From Branchipolynoe longqiensis (taxonomy: Eukaryota > Annelida > Polychaeta > Phyllodocida > Polynoidae), in NCBI GenBank assembly GCA_030323885.1, contig CM059186.1:154847064-154911063 (forward strand): a stretch of DNA of 64,000 nucleotides, in the 5' to 3' direction. Position numbers and translations under genes: made by a program. Under the pieces are notes generated by a model, which saw only the letters and a program-made list of their open reading frames with translations, searched no databases and was not told the DNA's origin. Numbering within the stretch: position 1 is the stretch's first letter; every line of letters begins with the position of its first letter. Positions 41,848-53,040 of the stretch are shown here, in pieces.

Positions 41848-42196
41848 GGTTTGTTTGTTTGTTGTTTTATGTCCTAGCAACATCTAAAGACATATCATTA
41901 TCAAGATGGGTACTGACTTGTGACAGTGCGCACTCATAGCAACTTCATAGTGCTGCCCCACTGGGAGACCAGGCCACCAGCACCATGACCTGATATCCCA
42001 CTCAGTCACATTATCCTGACACTGAGCCAACCAATACTTGCCCTATCCTAATAATGCCGAGCGCCTGGCTAGGAAGTGACAAATATAAATTTTTAAGTCA
42101 TTGGTTTGACTCGACCGGGGGTTCGAACCCATGATCCCATGGTCTACGAACATGGGAAATGGACGCTCTAACTCATTCGGCCATCCCATCTGGGAT
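41848..42196 (-). mobile_element. Full-length SINE, type A
   Basis: From TTTGTTTGTTTGTTGTTTTA to CATTCGGCCATCCCATCTGG. The body is intact. Confidence 0.93.
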
Positions 42197-42429
42197 GTGG
42201 ACATTCTCGATAAAACCTTTAATCTTTTCCCACAGAGCTGCTTGTTGCACAATGATCTGCTCCCAACTACATTAATTCTCGCCGCTACCATCATAGCCCA
42301 AATTGGGGATGCAAAAACATGTTACCATAGAGCATCAGTAAGCTGCTACCCACAACATTAGTTCTTGACAGTGCCGCCAGAGGGTGGTTGTGCCCAGTGT
42401 CTGCCCTCTGGTGAGAATTACTATCTATT

Positions 42430-42745
42430 GGACGGGCTGGCCGAATCAACAAGAGCGCTGGCTGGCGTCCCGTGCAGAAGACCATGGGTTCAAACCAATG
42501 ACTTACATACAACATGGATACATGTCGCTACCTAGCCTGACACTTTGCATTAACAGGACATTCAAAGGGCTGATTTCCTCAGTATCAGGATAATGTACCT
42601 GAGTGGAATACCGGGTCACGGCCCCGGCGTCCGTGTATCCCCATGAGACCGCACTATAAACTATAATATCGCCATGAGTGCGCGGTATTACAACTCAGGA
42701 CATATCCCGATATGACCTCAGATGTTGCCAGGACGCTAAAAAAAA
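42430..42745 (+). mobile_element. SINE, diverged head, near full length
   Basis: GGACGGGCTGGCCGAATCAA, GACCATGGGTTCAAACCAAT, GGATAATGTACCTGAGTGG, GATATGACCTCAGATGTTGC, ending CCAGGACGCTAAAAAAAAA. Confidence 0.88.
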
Positions 42746-42763
42746 ACACCCAAAAAACCCCAG

Positions 42764-42912
42764 AACAAATTTTATTTTTGTTTGTTTGTTTAACTTGAGC
42801 CCTGGTGCCACAACACAACGTCTCACAGTTGTCGAGTCCAAGGTGGAGCCTCGCATTTGGACTTGAACCCAGGTGCCACTGGGAAACTTCAATCCTCAAC
42901 CCGGCTCCGCAG
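42764..42912 (-). mobile_element. Possible other tRNA-like retroposon
   Basis: The minus strand has GGTTCAAGTCCAAATGC (B-box-like) and a tail of AAACAAACAAACAAAAAT. There is only one copy in the window, so the family is uncertain. Confidence 0.35.
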
Positions 42913-43080
42913 CTAAGCACATACTGGAGGAGGGCGCTGATTTAGGACCGGGACCAGCGACTGCGGGGCCTCGATTATGCCGCCCACGGTAATCGGTGTG
43001 CGGAGTGAGATGACGCAGCAACCAGCGAACTGGTTTGGGATCTGATATAACATTACTAACATGCCGAGTGGAGTGCAAGT

Positions 43081-43413
43081 TTTGTTTGTTTGTCATTGTT
43101 TCACGACCTAGCAACATCTAAGGACATACCAGGCCAGGTAGCGACTTGTGACAGTGCACACTCATGGCGACTTTACAGTGCTGCACCACTGGGAGACCAG
43201 GCAGTCGAGACCATGACACGATATCCCACACCGTCACATTATCCTGATACGGTGCTAACCAGTCCTTGTCCTATCCTATTAAAGCCGAGCGCCATGCTCG
43301 GCAGCGACAAGTATACATTTGATAAGTTATTGATTTAACTCAGCTGGGGTATAAACTCCCGACCTTCCGATTGGGAAGCCTGCGCTCTACCTATTCGACC
43401 ACCGCGTCCGGTC
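43081..43413 (-). mobile_element. Full-length SINE, type B
   Basis: From TTTGTTTGTTTGTCATTG to CTACCTATTCGACCACCGCG. Confidence 0.92.
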
Positions 43414-43737
43414 GAGTCGAGTGAAAAGCACAACAACACTTACATTAAGTTTATAACAACAAAGCCCATTAAAACCCACGCTCAGTATCGCCATAATGGT
43501 GCCACACACTCCACGTTATATGGAAAAGCCCACTTGATAACTGCAACCCCCTAAATCCACTCATCTCGCCTGATCTCGCCTGATCTCAGGGCTCCCGTGT
43601 GACATCTCCAGTCGTCCCAACTTCGGCTTTAGGAACAAGCCCACCAAGAACCGTCGCGAAAATATTATTTTATAATAATGACAATTGTATCGGCCTGTTG
43701 CATATGCAACAGTGTATCCTCGAAATCAAAATAAGCT

Positions 43738-43738
<1 letters not shown>
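43414..43738. other. Unassigned sequence
   Basis: TGATCTCGCC is repeated twice near 43566-43588. No gene or family recognised. Confidence 0.5.
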
Positions 43739-43778
<40 letters not shown>

Positions 43779-44190
43779 AATGCACACTATTCTTTTAATT
43801 ATATATGTTTTAAATCATGTATTATATAAAATACAACATATATATTATATAATGTATATAATATATTACATGTTATATAGATTATGTATTATATAGATTA
43901 GATTATTATATAGAATATATATTATATAATACATACTATTTAATTATATTATATATTTTATATTAATTGCAATATACATGATATATTAATTGTATTATAT
44001 AATATATATATAATTATTTGATATATTTGATATATTGTGCTATATTAAATATATTCGATATATTCGATATGTTTTATATTATATATACTATATATTCATA
44101 TATATACACTATATATTCATATATTCATATATAAATTTACATATTTTAGAAAAATATTTATATATATATTAAATATATATTTCCAAATAA
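43739..44190. repeat. (TA)n run and AT-rich block
   Basis: A (TA)n run at 43739-43775, then about 350 bp of very AT-rich sequence with GATATATTCGATAT and TATATACTATATATTC motifs. Confidence 0.9.
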
Positions 44191-44590
44191 GGAACGAAAA
44201 AAAGAAGGGAAAACAAAAATAAATAATACCGACAATCGCATAGCCAGTCGGAACACATCGGTGAACTATTTGTAAACCGGTAAGCGCTATCATTCGAGAG
44301 GAAGTCCAGAGTAGCGCACAAGTGGTGTTTTGGTCGTAACCCAACACGCACCCATTATCGCTCACTGTCTCACACTCACTTCACGATGCATCTCACATTG
44401 GCACCCCACTTACTTGTCCCTCACTCAACCATAAAATAGAACAGGCACTTTTGCACTCTTGCACTTTTTCTCAAGGTCGAATGTTTATTCATTCGACTTG
44501 ACCGCTTTCGTGGAATTTGTTTTAAAGTTGCAGAGTGGTATACAGTTTGGGCCATGCTATTATTTTTTTTAGATAAACCTAGGTTGCTTA
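44191..44590. other. Unassigned sequence
   Basis: Moderately complex DNA between two repeats. No gene recognised. Confidence 0.5.
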
Positions 44591-44595
44591 TGATA

Positions 44596-45380
44596 ATTTA
44601 CTTTACATTAGGTTGGAATAACTATATTATAAATGACTACTTTGCTTTATGTTGGAGTAGCTGTATTATGAATGGCTACTTTGCTTTATGTTGGAGTAAC
44701 TGTATTGTGAATGGCTACTTTACTTTACGTTGGAGTAACTGTATTGTGAATGGCTACTTTGCATTATATTGGGGTAACTGTATTGTGAATGGCTACTTTG
44801 CTTTATATTGGAGTAACTGTATTGTAAATAGCTACTTTGCTTTATGTTGGAGTAACTGTATTGTGAATGGCTAATTTGCTTTATATTGGAGTAACTGTAT
44901 TGTAAATGGCTACTTTGCTTTATATTGGAGTAACTGTATTGTGAATGGCTACTTTGCTTTATGTTGGAGCAACTGTATTGTGAATGGCTACTTTACTTTA
45001 CGTTGGAGTAACTCTATTGTGAATGGCTACTTTGCATTATATTGGGGTAACTGTATTGTGAATGGCTACTTTGCTTTATATTGGAGTAACTGTATTGTAA
45101 ATGGCTACTTTGCTTTATGTTGGAGTAACTGTATTGTGAATGGCTAATTTGCTTTATATTGGAGTAACTGTATTGTAAATGGCTACTTTGCTTTATGTTG
45201 GAGTAACTGTATTGTGAATGGCTACTTTGCTTTATGTTGGAGCAACTGTATTGTGAATGGCTACTTTACTTTACGTTCGAGTAACTCTATTGTGAATGGC
45301 TACTTTGCTTTATCTTGGAGTAATTGTGTTGTGAATGGCTACATTACTTTACGTTGAAGTAACTGTATTATGAATGGCTA
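44596..45380 (+). repeat. 39-bp minisatellite with 273-bp higher-order period
   Basis: About 20 units of GAATGGCTACTTTGCTTTAT plus GTTGGAGTAACTGTATTGT (39 bp, 13 codons). Diagnostic variants (TACTTTACTTTACGTT) recur at 44713, 44986 and 45259, exactly 273 bp (7 units) apart. It can be read as a 13-residue protein repeat, but TAA-containing units interrupt it. Confidence 0.95.
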
Positions 45381-45855
45381 GCTTTAGAAATATTTGAAGT
45401 AAAAGCATGCAATTGTATAAGTCTCTGGGTTGCCTCAACCGGGGATCAATCAATACCACACGGAGTCGGACGCCCTACCCACCTAGACTCCAGGAGGAAA
45501 TGGTGGAGATGGGTCTGGGCAGCATCTGACTGCGTCTGTCAGACTGCAAAAATTGGAACAAGCTTCGTGACTCACAGACAACTGATATACAACTGAGCTC
45601 CCTCTTTTCCCCCCTTTTATTTCCCTCTTACAAAAAACCTAAATGTAAGCCGTACAGTAAAATTGCTTGATACATAAATGAAGCGATCAGTTGTAATAGC
45701 AAACTGCATACAATTCCAGTTTGATAACAAAAGTATCATACATGTGATGAATATGTGTCATATGGCATTGCATGGTTTCAGCATTTTCTTTTACATACCC
45801 CACCTTCACCCTTTCCCCCCTCCCCCGGCAATTCTTTTTTTCACTTAAAGTAAAT
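45381..45855. other. Unassigned sequence with dispersed-repeat segment
   Basis: 45655-45780 (TTGCTTGATACATAAATGAA, AAAAGTATCATACATGTGAT) resembles 58205-58370, so it is a dispersed repeat of unknown type. Confidence 0.55.
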
Positions 45856-45856
45856 G

Positions 45857-46320
45857 ACACTGATGCCTCATCATCATTAGAGTTGAACCCCAGCCCGCTC
45901 GGTGGCGTTGATGTGGCGGGTGTTGGGTTCTGTGCCTACAGGTAATTCAGAAGAGCAATGTCTTAGCGCTGTCTCTCTACAGGCAGGGTTCCCCCCGTTG
46001 TCAACATAGCACCATCAGTAACGTCCAGTACAGATAAACTGACAGAGACGAGTGTGTTATACCTGCAGCTTCAGTAATCTGGTAATGTACATCCTATATG
46101 GGAAATCAATGCCATTGATGCCTCATCGTCATTAGAGTTGAACCCCAGCCCACTCAGTGGTGTTGGTGTGGCGAGTGTTGGGTTCTGTGGCTGCAGATAA
46201 TTTAGAAGAGCACTCTTTTAGCTGTCTCTCTCTACAGGCAGGGTCTGCCATTGTTAACGTGATTCCCTGAGTAATTAGTATACAGTACAGGCAAGCGGAC
46301 GGAGATGAGCACAGAATATG
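45857..46320. repeat. 252-bp tandem duplication
   Basis: TGATGCCTCATCATCATTAG with AGTTGAACCCCAGCCCGCTC (45864) recurs at about 46116 with substitutions. Two diverged units. Confidence 0.88.
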
Positions 46321-46548
46321 CGCAGATTAATAATACCTGATGGTCACACAACAAAATATTCACAAATAAGTTATGTCAGTCTGAGCTCAAACATCCACAT
46401 GTTGGCTTATCATGAGCAGGGTCCTACTGTTAATCTCAACTGTCAACTATCCATCCCCTCTCATCCCACGCTCCCAACAACCAACGAACCAACAATCCAC
46501 ACCCACAAGATAGTATTACTAGAGAGGGTAGCAAAGGTGTATCACTCC

Positions 46549-46880
46549 ATCAAAGCATCAAGTTTGCGAAATCAAAAACTCACCTAGATTTGATCATCCA
46601 TATCCAACTTAGATACTAATGTACTTATTAAGCTATTTTTATTTGCTGCATAGAAGGGGATATGAAGATAATTGAATAGAACCTGTTACTCCTGAATTCT
46701 ATGGCATCAGAATTTTATTGAACGGCGAAAAGTAATTTGATATTTTCACTTCAAATGTTTCCAAGGTTAGACATTCAAAATGAAAGTTACTTCAAACTAT
46801 GGTGATGTAGATTATAAGTATAACATGCATCCATCTTTTAAAAATGGGCGTAAACTCCAAACCGTCGGACTATGCAACTG
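46549..46880. mobile_element. TTAA-type MITE, split at its end by a retroposed unit
   Basis: ATCAAAGCATCAAGTTTGCG to CGGACTATGCAACT. The missing TTAA end (CAACTTTAA) reappears at 47382-47390 after the inserted duplicated unit. Confidence 0.85.
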
Positions 46881-46955
46881 TAGTAGTCTGCACTGACCTC
46901 TCAGGCAAGTAACCACATAGACAGGTAGGCATGGGTAGTGTATTGATATCAGGGA

Positions 46956-47027
46956 GCCTAGGTGGTGTAATGGTTAGCACACTGGCCTGGAATGCAAAGA
47001 GATGTGGGTTTGAGTCCCGCTCTAGGC
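46956..47027 (+). other. tRNA-like domain, copy 1 (not a functional tRNA)
   Basis: The acceptor halves GCCTAGG and TCTAGGC pair 7/7 (one G-T), the D stem GTGT/GCAC pairs 4/4, and the T arm GTGGGTTTGAGTCCCGC pairs 5/5. The anticodon arm CTGGCCTGGAATGCAAAG does not form a stem, so this is a tRNA-derived SINE head. Confidence 0.7.
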
Positions 47028-47276
47028 GCAATATTTCCCATTTTCATCACCCCCATGACACTGGTTGCCGTGACCATGATCCTATACAAGCTATGCGCTG
47101 TATGGTTGTTGAACCTACCCTGTGTATGTATGTGTAAGTGCATTGCCTGTATGTATGTAATTGTAAGCATTAAAAGACTTACAATTCCAGGGGGACGAGT
47201 GTAGTAGTCTGCACTGACCTCTCAGGCAAGTAACCACATAGACAGGTAGGCATGGGTAGTGTATTGATATCAGGGA

Positions 47277-47348
47277 GCCTAGGTGGTGTAATGGTTAGCA
47301 CACTGGCACGGAATGCAAAGAGATGTGGGTTCGAGTCCCGCTCTAAGC
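47277..47348 (+). other. tRNA-like domain, copy 2
   Basis: Same as copy 1, with GGTTCGAGTCC in the T arm and TCTAAGC in the acceptor. The anticodon arm is again unpaired. Confidence 0.7.
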
Positions 47349-47528
47349 GCAATATTTCCCATTTTCATCACCCCCATGACACAACTTTAATCTAGCTGTC
47401 ATTTGCAGAATAATTATGGTAATACTGTAAATAGATTTGTTTAACACAACAAAACAACAACCATAGAAGGGAATTGTTTATTTATAGATACTGCAACTAT
47501 TGTTTCTAATGCCATTAAAAATGAATTA

Positions 47529-47742
47529 GCCAATTTGGATTTCCACCGCTGTGTATTACTTACAGCCACATCAGAGGCTGGTTGCTCTCATACCATGTCT
47601 ATCTGGTTTGGGAGGTTAAAAATCCCTTGGGTCGGTAAAAGTGTAGGCTCGGGCTTTCTATCGACAAACTGTCTAATGGTGAAAACAAGTCTATTCAGAC
47701 TTATCCATGATAGGCAGTATACATCTTCAAGAAAAAAAAAAA
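47529..47742 (+). mobile_element. Third SINE family, 5'-truncated copy
   Basis: GCCAATTTGGATTTCCACC to ATCTTCAAGAAAAAAAAAA. It matches 22436-22656 and the tRNA-like head is missing. Confidence 0.88.
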
Positions 47743-48270
47743 GATTGTATATTCATTCGGTTTTGAGACAATGTTCTCAGAATGACTATTAATTCATCAG
47801 TTTCAGCCAGATTGCCGGGTGATATAGGAGCACAAAGCAATCACTTAAGTGTTTGCAGCCAATGAAGGGAATGGAAGATATTATATCCACGGCAGTTTCC
47901 AATTCCACATCACCATACTTCAACTTGACGATGACTCAGCAATTGCCTGGAGAATGAGATTCTAACCCAGCAGCCGCTTGAATAGTTACACCTGTCTAGA
48001 CTTCTTTGACGTACACCTGGTGCACGAGTCTGGAGTGTGTCTATATCAAAGATGATGCCATGCATTTCATTAGAACATACACCACCTTTTGTGATAGTTA
48101 TTCTTTAGTTAAAAAAAAGAATCATGTGAAGCGAAATTGTTCCAGTTGTTGTGATTTCAACTTTAAATGTATGTTAGCATTTTTTTTCTCTTTAAGATTG
48201 ATGAATTAAAACAAGAAATAAAAGAATCACTACGGAACAATGCTACTCATATTTCTGCAATAACTTGTTT
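47743..48270. other. Unassigned sequence
   Basis: No repeat family or supported gene. Confidence 0.5.
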
Positions 48271-48420
48271 AGCTCATCATCATCATCACCACCATTACCA
48301 CCATCATTACCACCATCATTACCACCATCATCATAACCATCATAACCATCATCACCACCACCATCATCATCATCATCATCATTATCATCATAATTATCAT
48401 AATAATCATCATCAACATTA
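48271..48420. repeat. (ATC)n/(ACC)n trinucleotide array
   Basis: CATCATCACCACCATTACC repeats. The His-rich frame is an artefact. Confidence 0.93.
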
Positions 48421-48611
48421 AGCGTGATTTTGCTACAATTCAGGTTGCAGAAGGCGCCTATTATGGATTGATTTCAAACTAGACGAAACCATGTAACACT
48501 AACAGTTGAGTTTAGTTTGAATTCAGTCGCTGATAGGTTAACTCATCAAATAACCTGAAACATGGGAAGACCATGTTAATGATTTATTACACCTGGACAT
48601 TCAATTGTTAG

Positions 48612-48780
48612 CCAGGATGGCTGGATGAGTTGAGCATCCGCCCCCAGTTATAATAGGACGTTGGATTTGAATACATGATTGAACACCCGAGTTCGAACCC
48701 TAGCCGAGTCATACCAATAACTAAAAAGTTTATACTTGTCGTTGCATACGATTACTAGGGTAGGGCAAGGAGCAGTGGAA
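48612..48780 (+). mobile_element. SINE type A 5' fragment
   Basis: GGATGGCTGGATGAGTTGAG, GAGTTCGAACCCTAGCCGAG, ending AGGGTAGGGCAAGGA, then a join to a MITE fragment. Confidence 0.82.
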
Positions 48781-48898
48781 TGCCATTTAAAATAAAGTTA
48801 CTTCAGACTAAGGTAACATACATCATAATGATCAAACTATTGTATTGATTTAAAGAACCAACAACAACTCAAAACCATCGATTGTGCAACTCTACGTA
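48781..48898. mobile_element. TTAA-type MITE fragment
   Basis: AAATAAAGTTACTTCAGACT to AAAACCATCGATTGTGCAAC. Confidence 0.75.
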
Positions 48899-49029
48899 GC
48901 AACAGAGAGCCTGATACATTTAATGAATCTCTGTCCTATTCACTTAAAGGAGCAAGGTCTATAATAAGTGAGGGACGAGCGACTTAGCACATAGTAATGG
49001 TCGACAGACTCTGCTGGAACCTAGAGGGA

Positions 49030-50098
49030 GGCTGCGTGTGGTGGTGTGTGTGGTGTGTGGTGGTGTGTGGTGGTGTGTGGTGGTGTGTGTGGTGTGTGGT
49101 GGTGTGTGATGGTGTGTGGCAGTGTGCATGTGGTGTATGGTGGTGTGTTGCGGTGTGTGGTGGTGTGTTGTGGTGTGTTGCGGTGTGTGGTGGTGTGTGG
49201 TGGTGTGTGATGGTGTGTGGTGGTGTGTTGCGGTGTGTGGTGGTGTGTGGTTGTGTGTGCGTCGTGTATGGTGGTGTGTGGTGGTGTCTTGCGTTGTGTG
49301 GTGGTGTGTGATGGTGTGTGGTGGTATGTGATGGTGTGTGGCAGTGTGTGCATGGTGTACCTTGGTGTGTGGTGGTGTGTTGCGTTGTGTGGTGGTGTGT
49401 GGTGGAGTATTGTGGAGTGTGGTGGTGTGTGGTGGAGTGTGGTGGTGTGTGGTGGTGTGTGGTGGAGTATTGTGGATTGTGGTGGTGTGTGGTGGAGTGT
49501 GGTGGAGTGTGGTGGTGTGTGGTGGTGTGTGGTGGTGTGTGGTGGTGTGTGGTGGTGTGTGGTGATGTGTTGCAGTGTGTGGTGGTGTGTGGTTGTGTGC
49601 CGTGGGGTGTGTGCATGGTGTATGGTGGTGCGTGGTGGTGCGTGGTGGTGTGTGGTGGTGTGTGGTGTTGTGTGGTGGTGTGTGGTGATGTGTTGCAGTG
49701 TGTGGTGGTGTGTGGTTGTGTGCCGTGGGGTGTGTGCGTGGTGGGGTGTGGGCATGGTGTATGGTGGTGTGTGGTGGTGTGTGGTGGTGTGTGGTGGTGT
49801 GTGGTGATGTGTTGCAGTGTGTGGTGGTGTGTGGTTGTGTGCCGTGGGGTGTGTGCGTGGTGTACGGTGGTGTGTGGTGGTGTGTGGTGGTGTGTGGTGA
49901 TGTGTTGCAGTGTGTGGTGGTGTGTGGTTGTGTGCCGTGGGGTGTGTGCATGGTGTACGGTGGTGTGTGGTGGTGTGTGGTGGTGTGTGGTGGTGTGTGG
50001 TGGTGTGTGGTGGTGTGTGGTGGTGTGTGGTGGTGTGTGGTGATGTGTGGTGTGTGGTGGTGTGTGGTGGTGTGTGGTGGTGTGTGGTGGTATGCAGG
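49030..50098. repeat. GGTGTGTGGT 10-bp array
   Basis: More than 1 kb of GTGTGGTGGT decamers with GTTGCAGTGTGTGG and GCCGTGGGGTGTGTGC variants recurring about every 100-250 bp. The long His/Thr/Pro frame on the minus strand and Cys/Val/Gly frames on the plus strand are artefacts. Confidence 0.96.
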
Positions 50099-50250
50099 AT
50101 GGAGATGGGGGCGTGTGTGGAGGTGGAGGTGGAAGGATGGGCTTAGCGGGATGTAGGTGTTGTTGGTTGGGGTAGCGGCGTGGGTTGTGGGTTGTGGGTT
50201 GTGGGTGTGGGTGTGGGTGTTGGTGTGGGTGTGGGTGTGGGCGTGGGCGC
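50099..50250. repeat. G-rich GTGGGT transition
   Basis: GTGGGTTGTGGGTTGTGGGT and GTGTGGGTGTGGGC repeats. Confidence 0.85.
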
Positions 50251-50440
50251 ATAGGGAGGCCGACAACACTCCAATATTTACGGCCAAATGGAAGCGGAAA
50301 AATGACATTCTCTGAATGTTTACATAATTTCCATCTCGTGTTGCTGCCGAAGCGTGGAGAGCGTCGTAAGCAGCGCAACCCGCCTATTGAGTTACCGCAC
50401 TGCGCGTGCGCACACTGCCGATTTGGGACCATGGGGGGCG
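50251..50440. other. Short unique GC-rich island
   Basis: About 190 bp of complex DNA with several CpGs between two G-rich arrays. No gene recognised. Confidence 0.45.
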
Positions 50441-50992
50441 CTGGGTGGGTGGTGGATTGTAGGCGGTGGGTGGTGAGTTGTGGGTGGTGATTTGCAGGTG
50501 ATGGGTTATGGGTTGTAATGTAAGTGGTCGTTTATGGGCAGTGGGTTGTGTGTGGTGGGTTGTGGGTGGTGCATGGTAGGTTGTAGGTGGTGGGTTGTGG
50601 GTTTTAGCTGGTGGGTTGTAGTTTGTAGGTGGTGACTTATAGGTGGTAGGTTGTGTATTATAATTTATAGGTTGTGGGTGGTGGTGAATTGTAAGTGGCA
50701 GGTTGTGTGTTATAGGTTGTGGGTTGTGGATTTTAGGTGGTGAATTGTAGGTGGTGTGTGGTGTGTGGCTTGTGCGTGGTGGGTTGTACTACTTGTAGGT
50801 GGTGGGTTATGAGTTATAGGTGGTCGGGTTGTAAGTTGTGGGTTGTAGGTGATGAGCTGTAGGTGGTGGGTGATGCATTGGTTGTGGGTGGGTTATGGGT
50901 TGTAGGTGATGGGTTGTGGGTGGTGAGTTGCAGATGGTGGGTTGTGGGGTTTGGGTGGTGGTGTGTGGGTGGTGGGTGATTGAGGTTTGTAA
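50441..50992. repeat. GGTGGGTTGTGGGTTGTAGG array
   Basis: About 550 bp of degenerate GGTTGTRGGTGGT units, G/T only on the + strand. Confidence 0.93.
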
Positions 50993-51233
50993 CCTGGAGT
51001 TTATTTAATCCAGTAAACTACTGGTGCTCTAGAATGGGGAGTGGGGGGGGGGGGGTAAAAAAACAACCCAACACGCCTAGCCCGATAAAAGTGATGCAGT
51101 CAGTATATCCTACGTGGGACCGAGCCTTTGAAAGACACACAGAGAACATGTAAACAATGTCAACACCGCATTCTCTACGGACAGTCTGGCCTCAAACGCA
51201 CACATAATGGATCATCGTGAGCCTTGATGTTAA

Positions 51234-51358
51234 AGCTGCATAGTCCGATGGTTTTGAATTCCTGTCATGTTTTTAACTAAATATATTAGGTCGATTGTTA
51301 TCATCTACCTTCCTTTAGTTTTAAGTAACTTTAAATTTTAAATGGCTAACTTTATATA

Positions 51359-51397
<39 letters not shown>

Positions 51398-51834
51398 TAT
51401 ATATATAAATATATGTATTATATATATTATATATATATTTGAAAATATGTATATTAGCCAATCACTGCCCGAGTGTGGAACTCGGGCAGCGATTCGCTAA
51501 TATACATATTTTTCTCGCAGGATAATAACACATTAGGACAGCATAGAATAACAGTAACAAAGAGGGTCGATATTCCACCATTTTATATATCGATAATTAA
51601 TTATCCAATCCCTATTTGACATGCAAACATGCCAAATTAATTTCGGTAAGCATGTCAAAACTCTGACACCATAGCCTTATGCAGGAATAGGTTCTATTGG
51701 ATTGATTCAGCATCCCCTTCTAGGCAGCAACACACATTTAATAAGTACACCACTTTCTAAGTTAGATATGTAGAATAAAATCTAGATAATTGTTTTGCTT
51801 TTCAAAATTTGAGCTTTCATCACACTATGCAACT
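51234..51834. mobile_element. TTAA-type MITE with AT-rich insertion
   Basis: Ends AGCTGCATAGTCCGATG and CACACTATGCAACT, TTAA outside both (51230-51233, 51835-51838). The middle (51356-51615) holds (TA)n and a segment with inverted AATATGTATATTAGC / GCTAATATACATATT. Confidence 0.85.
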
Positions 51835-51841
51835 TTAACTT

Positions 51842-52170
51842 CAAGCGACAGTTGTTCTACCTCTGAGGAACCCTACATAAATTAAGAAAGCCTAGGGAAT
51901 AGTTATTGTCAGTTAAACAACCTTGGGATTGGAACCCCCCGCCCCCTCTCTACCGCCAGCTGTTTGAATCTAAATTTACAGAGCACGACACATATCTATG
52001 TGCAAAATTTACCCAACCACCAGCTGTGTGAGACTAAACTTACAGAGTAGGACACATATCTATGTGCAACATTTTGGATGATATTCGCCCAGATTTGTAT
52101 AAATACCTATTTCCCTCCGAATCTCGCTCCATCCCCTACACGCTCCTTTCATAGCACTAGAGCATAGACT
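51842..52170. other. Unassigned sequence
   Basis: Contains a short direct repeat (ACACATATCTATGTGCAA at about 51989 and 52050). No gene recognised. Confidence 0.5.
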
Positions 52171-52173
52171 TAA

Positions 52174-52446
52174 AGGCCCTGTCACACTATGCTGTATTGC
52201 GTCAGCATACACCAACATATGCTGTCAGTGTCATACAGCAGAATTTTGAACATGCTAAAAAATAGACTTATGCCAAACTTACCCATAGCTTATCTCAGCG
52301 TACACCAGTGGGCTTTAACGAATACTACTTATGCCAAACGTACCCATAACATACCCATACCTTGTCTCAGCATACACCAACATATTGGTTCAAAATCACA
52401 TACGGTGGCATACGCTGATGCAATACGGCATAGTGTGACAGGGCCT
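52174..52446. mobile_element. PIF/Harbinger-like MITE (GGCCCTGTCACAC family), copy 2
   Basis: A 273-bp element with ends AGGCCCTGTCACACTATGCT and GCATAGTGTGACAGGGCCT and a TAA duplication (52171-52173, 52447-52449). The interior has repeated CATACACCAACATA and TTATGCCAAACTTACCCATA. Confidence 0.9.
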
Positions 52447-52596
52447 TAAGTAGCCATTGTGTACTACCCATGAGTAATTGCTTAAATATGATGAATAGGA
52501 ACATTACTAATTGTTTTAATCAACTGGCAGCAAAGGTAGTGTGGCATATAGCTCCATACAAATGAGTATCCTGAAACTGATTCATAACAACTCGTT

Positions 52597-52597
<1 letters not shown>

Positions 52598-52629
<32 letters not shown>
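52598..52629. repeat. (TA)n microsatellite
   Basis: A pure AT run. Confidence 0.95.
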
Positions 52630-52632
<3 letters not shown>

Positions 52633-53040
52633 ACAGGTCGTATTAACCATGATCAGCGCTTCCATCAAGGGATGGATAAGCCTGGAGTTCGGTAAGTCCC
52701 AGAGGGTGGAGAAATGGGAAAACTAGATAAAACTGATTGCAAAGTCATCTCTGGTGCCCCAATAACCTTCACTGTTAAAAGATTGATGATGATGAAGCTG
52801 ATGATGATGACGATGATGATGATGAATGAACTAGAGTACAAAGGAGTGACGATATACATAATAGATCAGTGAAATATAGGATAGTTGTTTGTTTATATAC
52901 ACATAATGCATTAAATTGCACATACCTTTATATACATATATAGAGAGAGAGGGAGAGGGAGAGAGAGGGAGAGGGAGAGGGAGAGGGAGAGAGAGCGAGT
53001 GTTACATATAGTTATATATAAATGTATATATATCTATACA
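52630..53040. other. Unassigned sequence with GAT and GA microsatellites
   Basis: (GAT)n at 52785-52825 and GAGAGGGAGAGG at 52942-52995. No gene recognised. Confidence 0.5.

Larger units (their letters stand above)
46879..47382 (+). mobile_element. Gln-like tRNA-derived SINE, partial dimer
   Basis: A 183-bp unit (46879-47061) is repeated at 47200-47382 with only a few differences (offset 321 bp). The 138 bp between them are single-copy. Flanks CAACT on the left and right look like a short target duplication in the MITE. Confidence 0.8.

Noticed and set aside
44554..45147. 106- and 68-codon frames with a 13-residue repeat (possible repeat protein)
   Set aside because: TAA occurs inside repeated blocks and there is no signal or flanking coding sequence. 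Kept as a minisatellite.
48959..50432. 449- and 482-codon His/Thr/Pro frames and Cys/Val/Gly frames opposite
   Set aside because: Translations of the GGTGTGTGGT array. Edges include some complex sequence, but it has no recognised domain.
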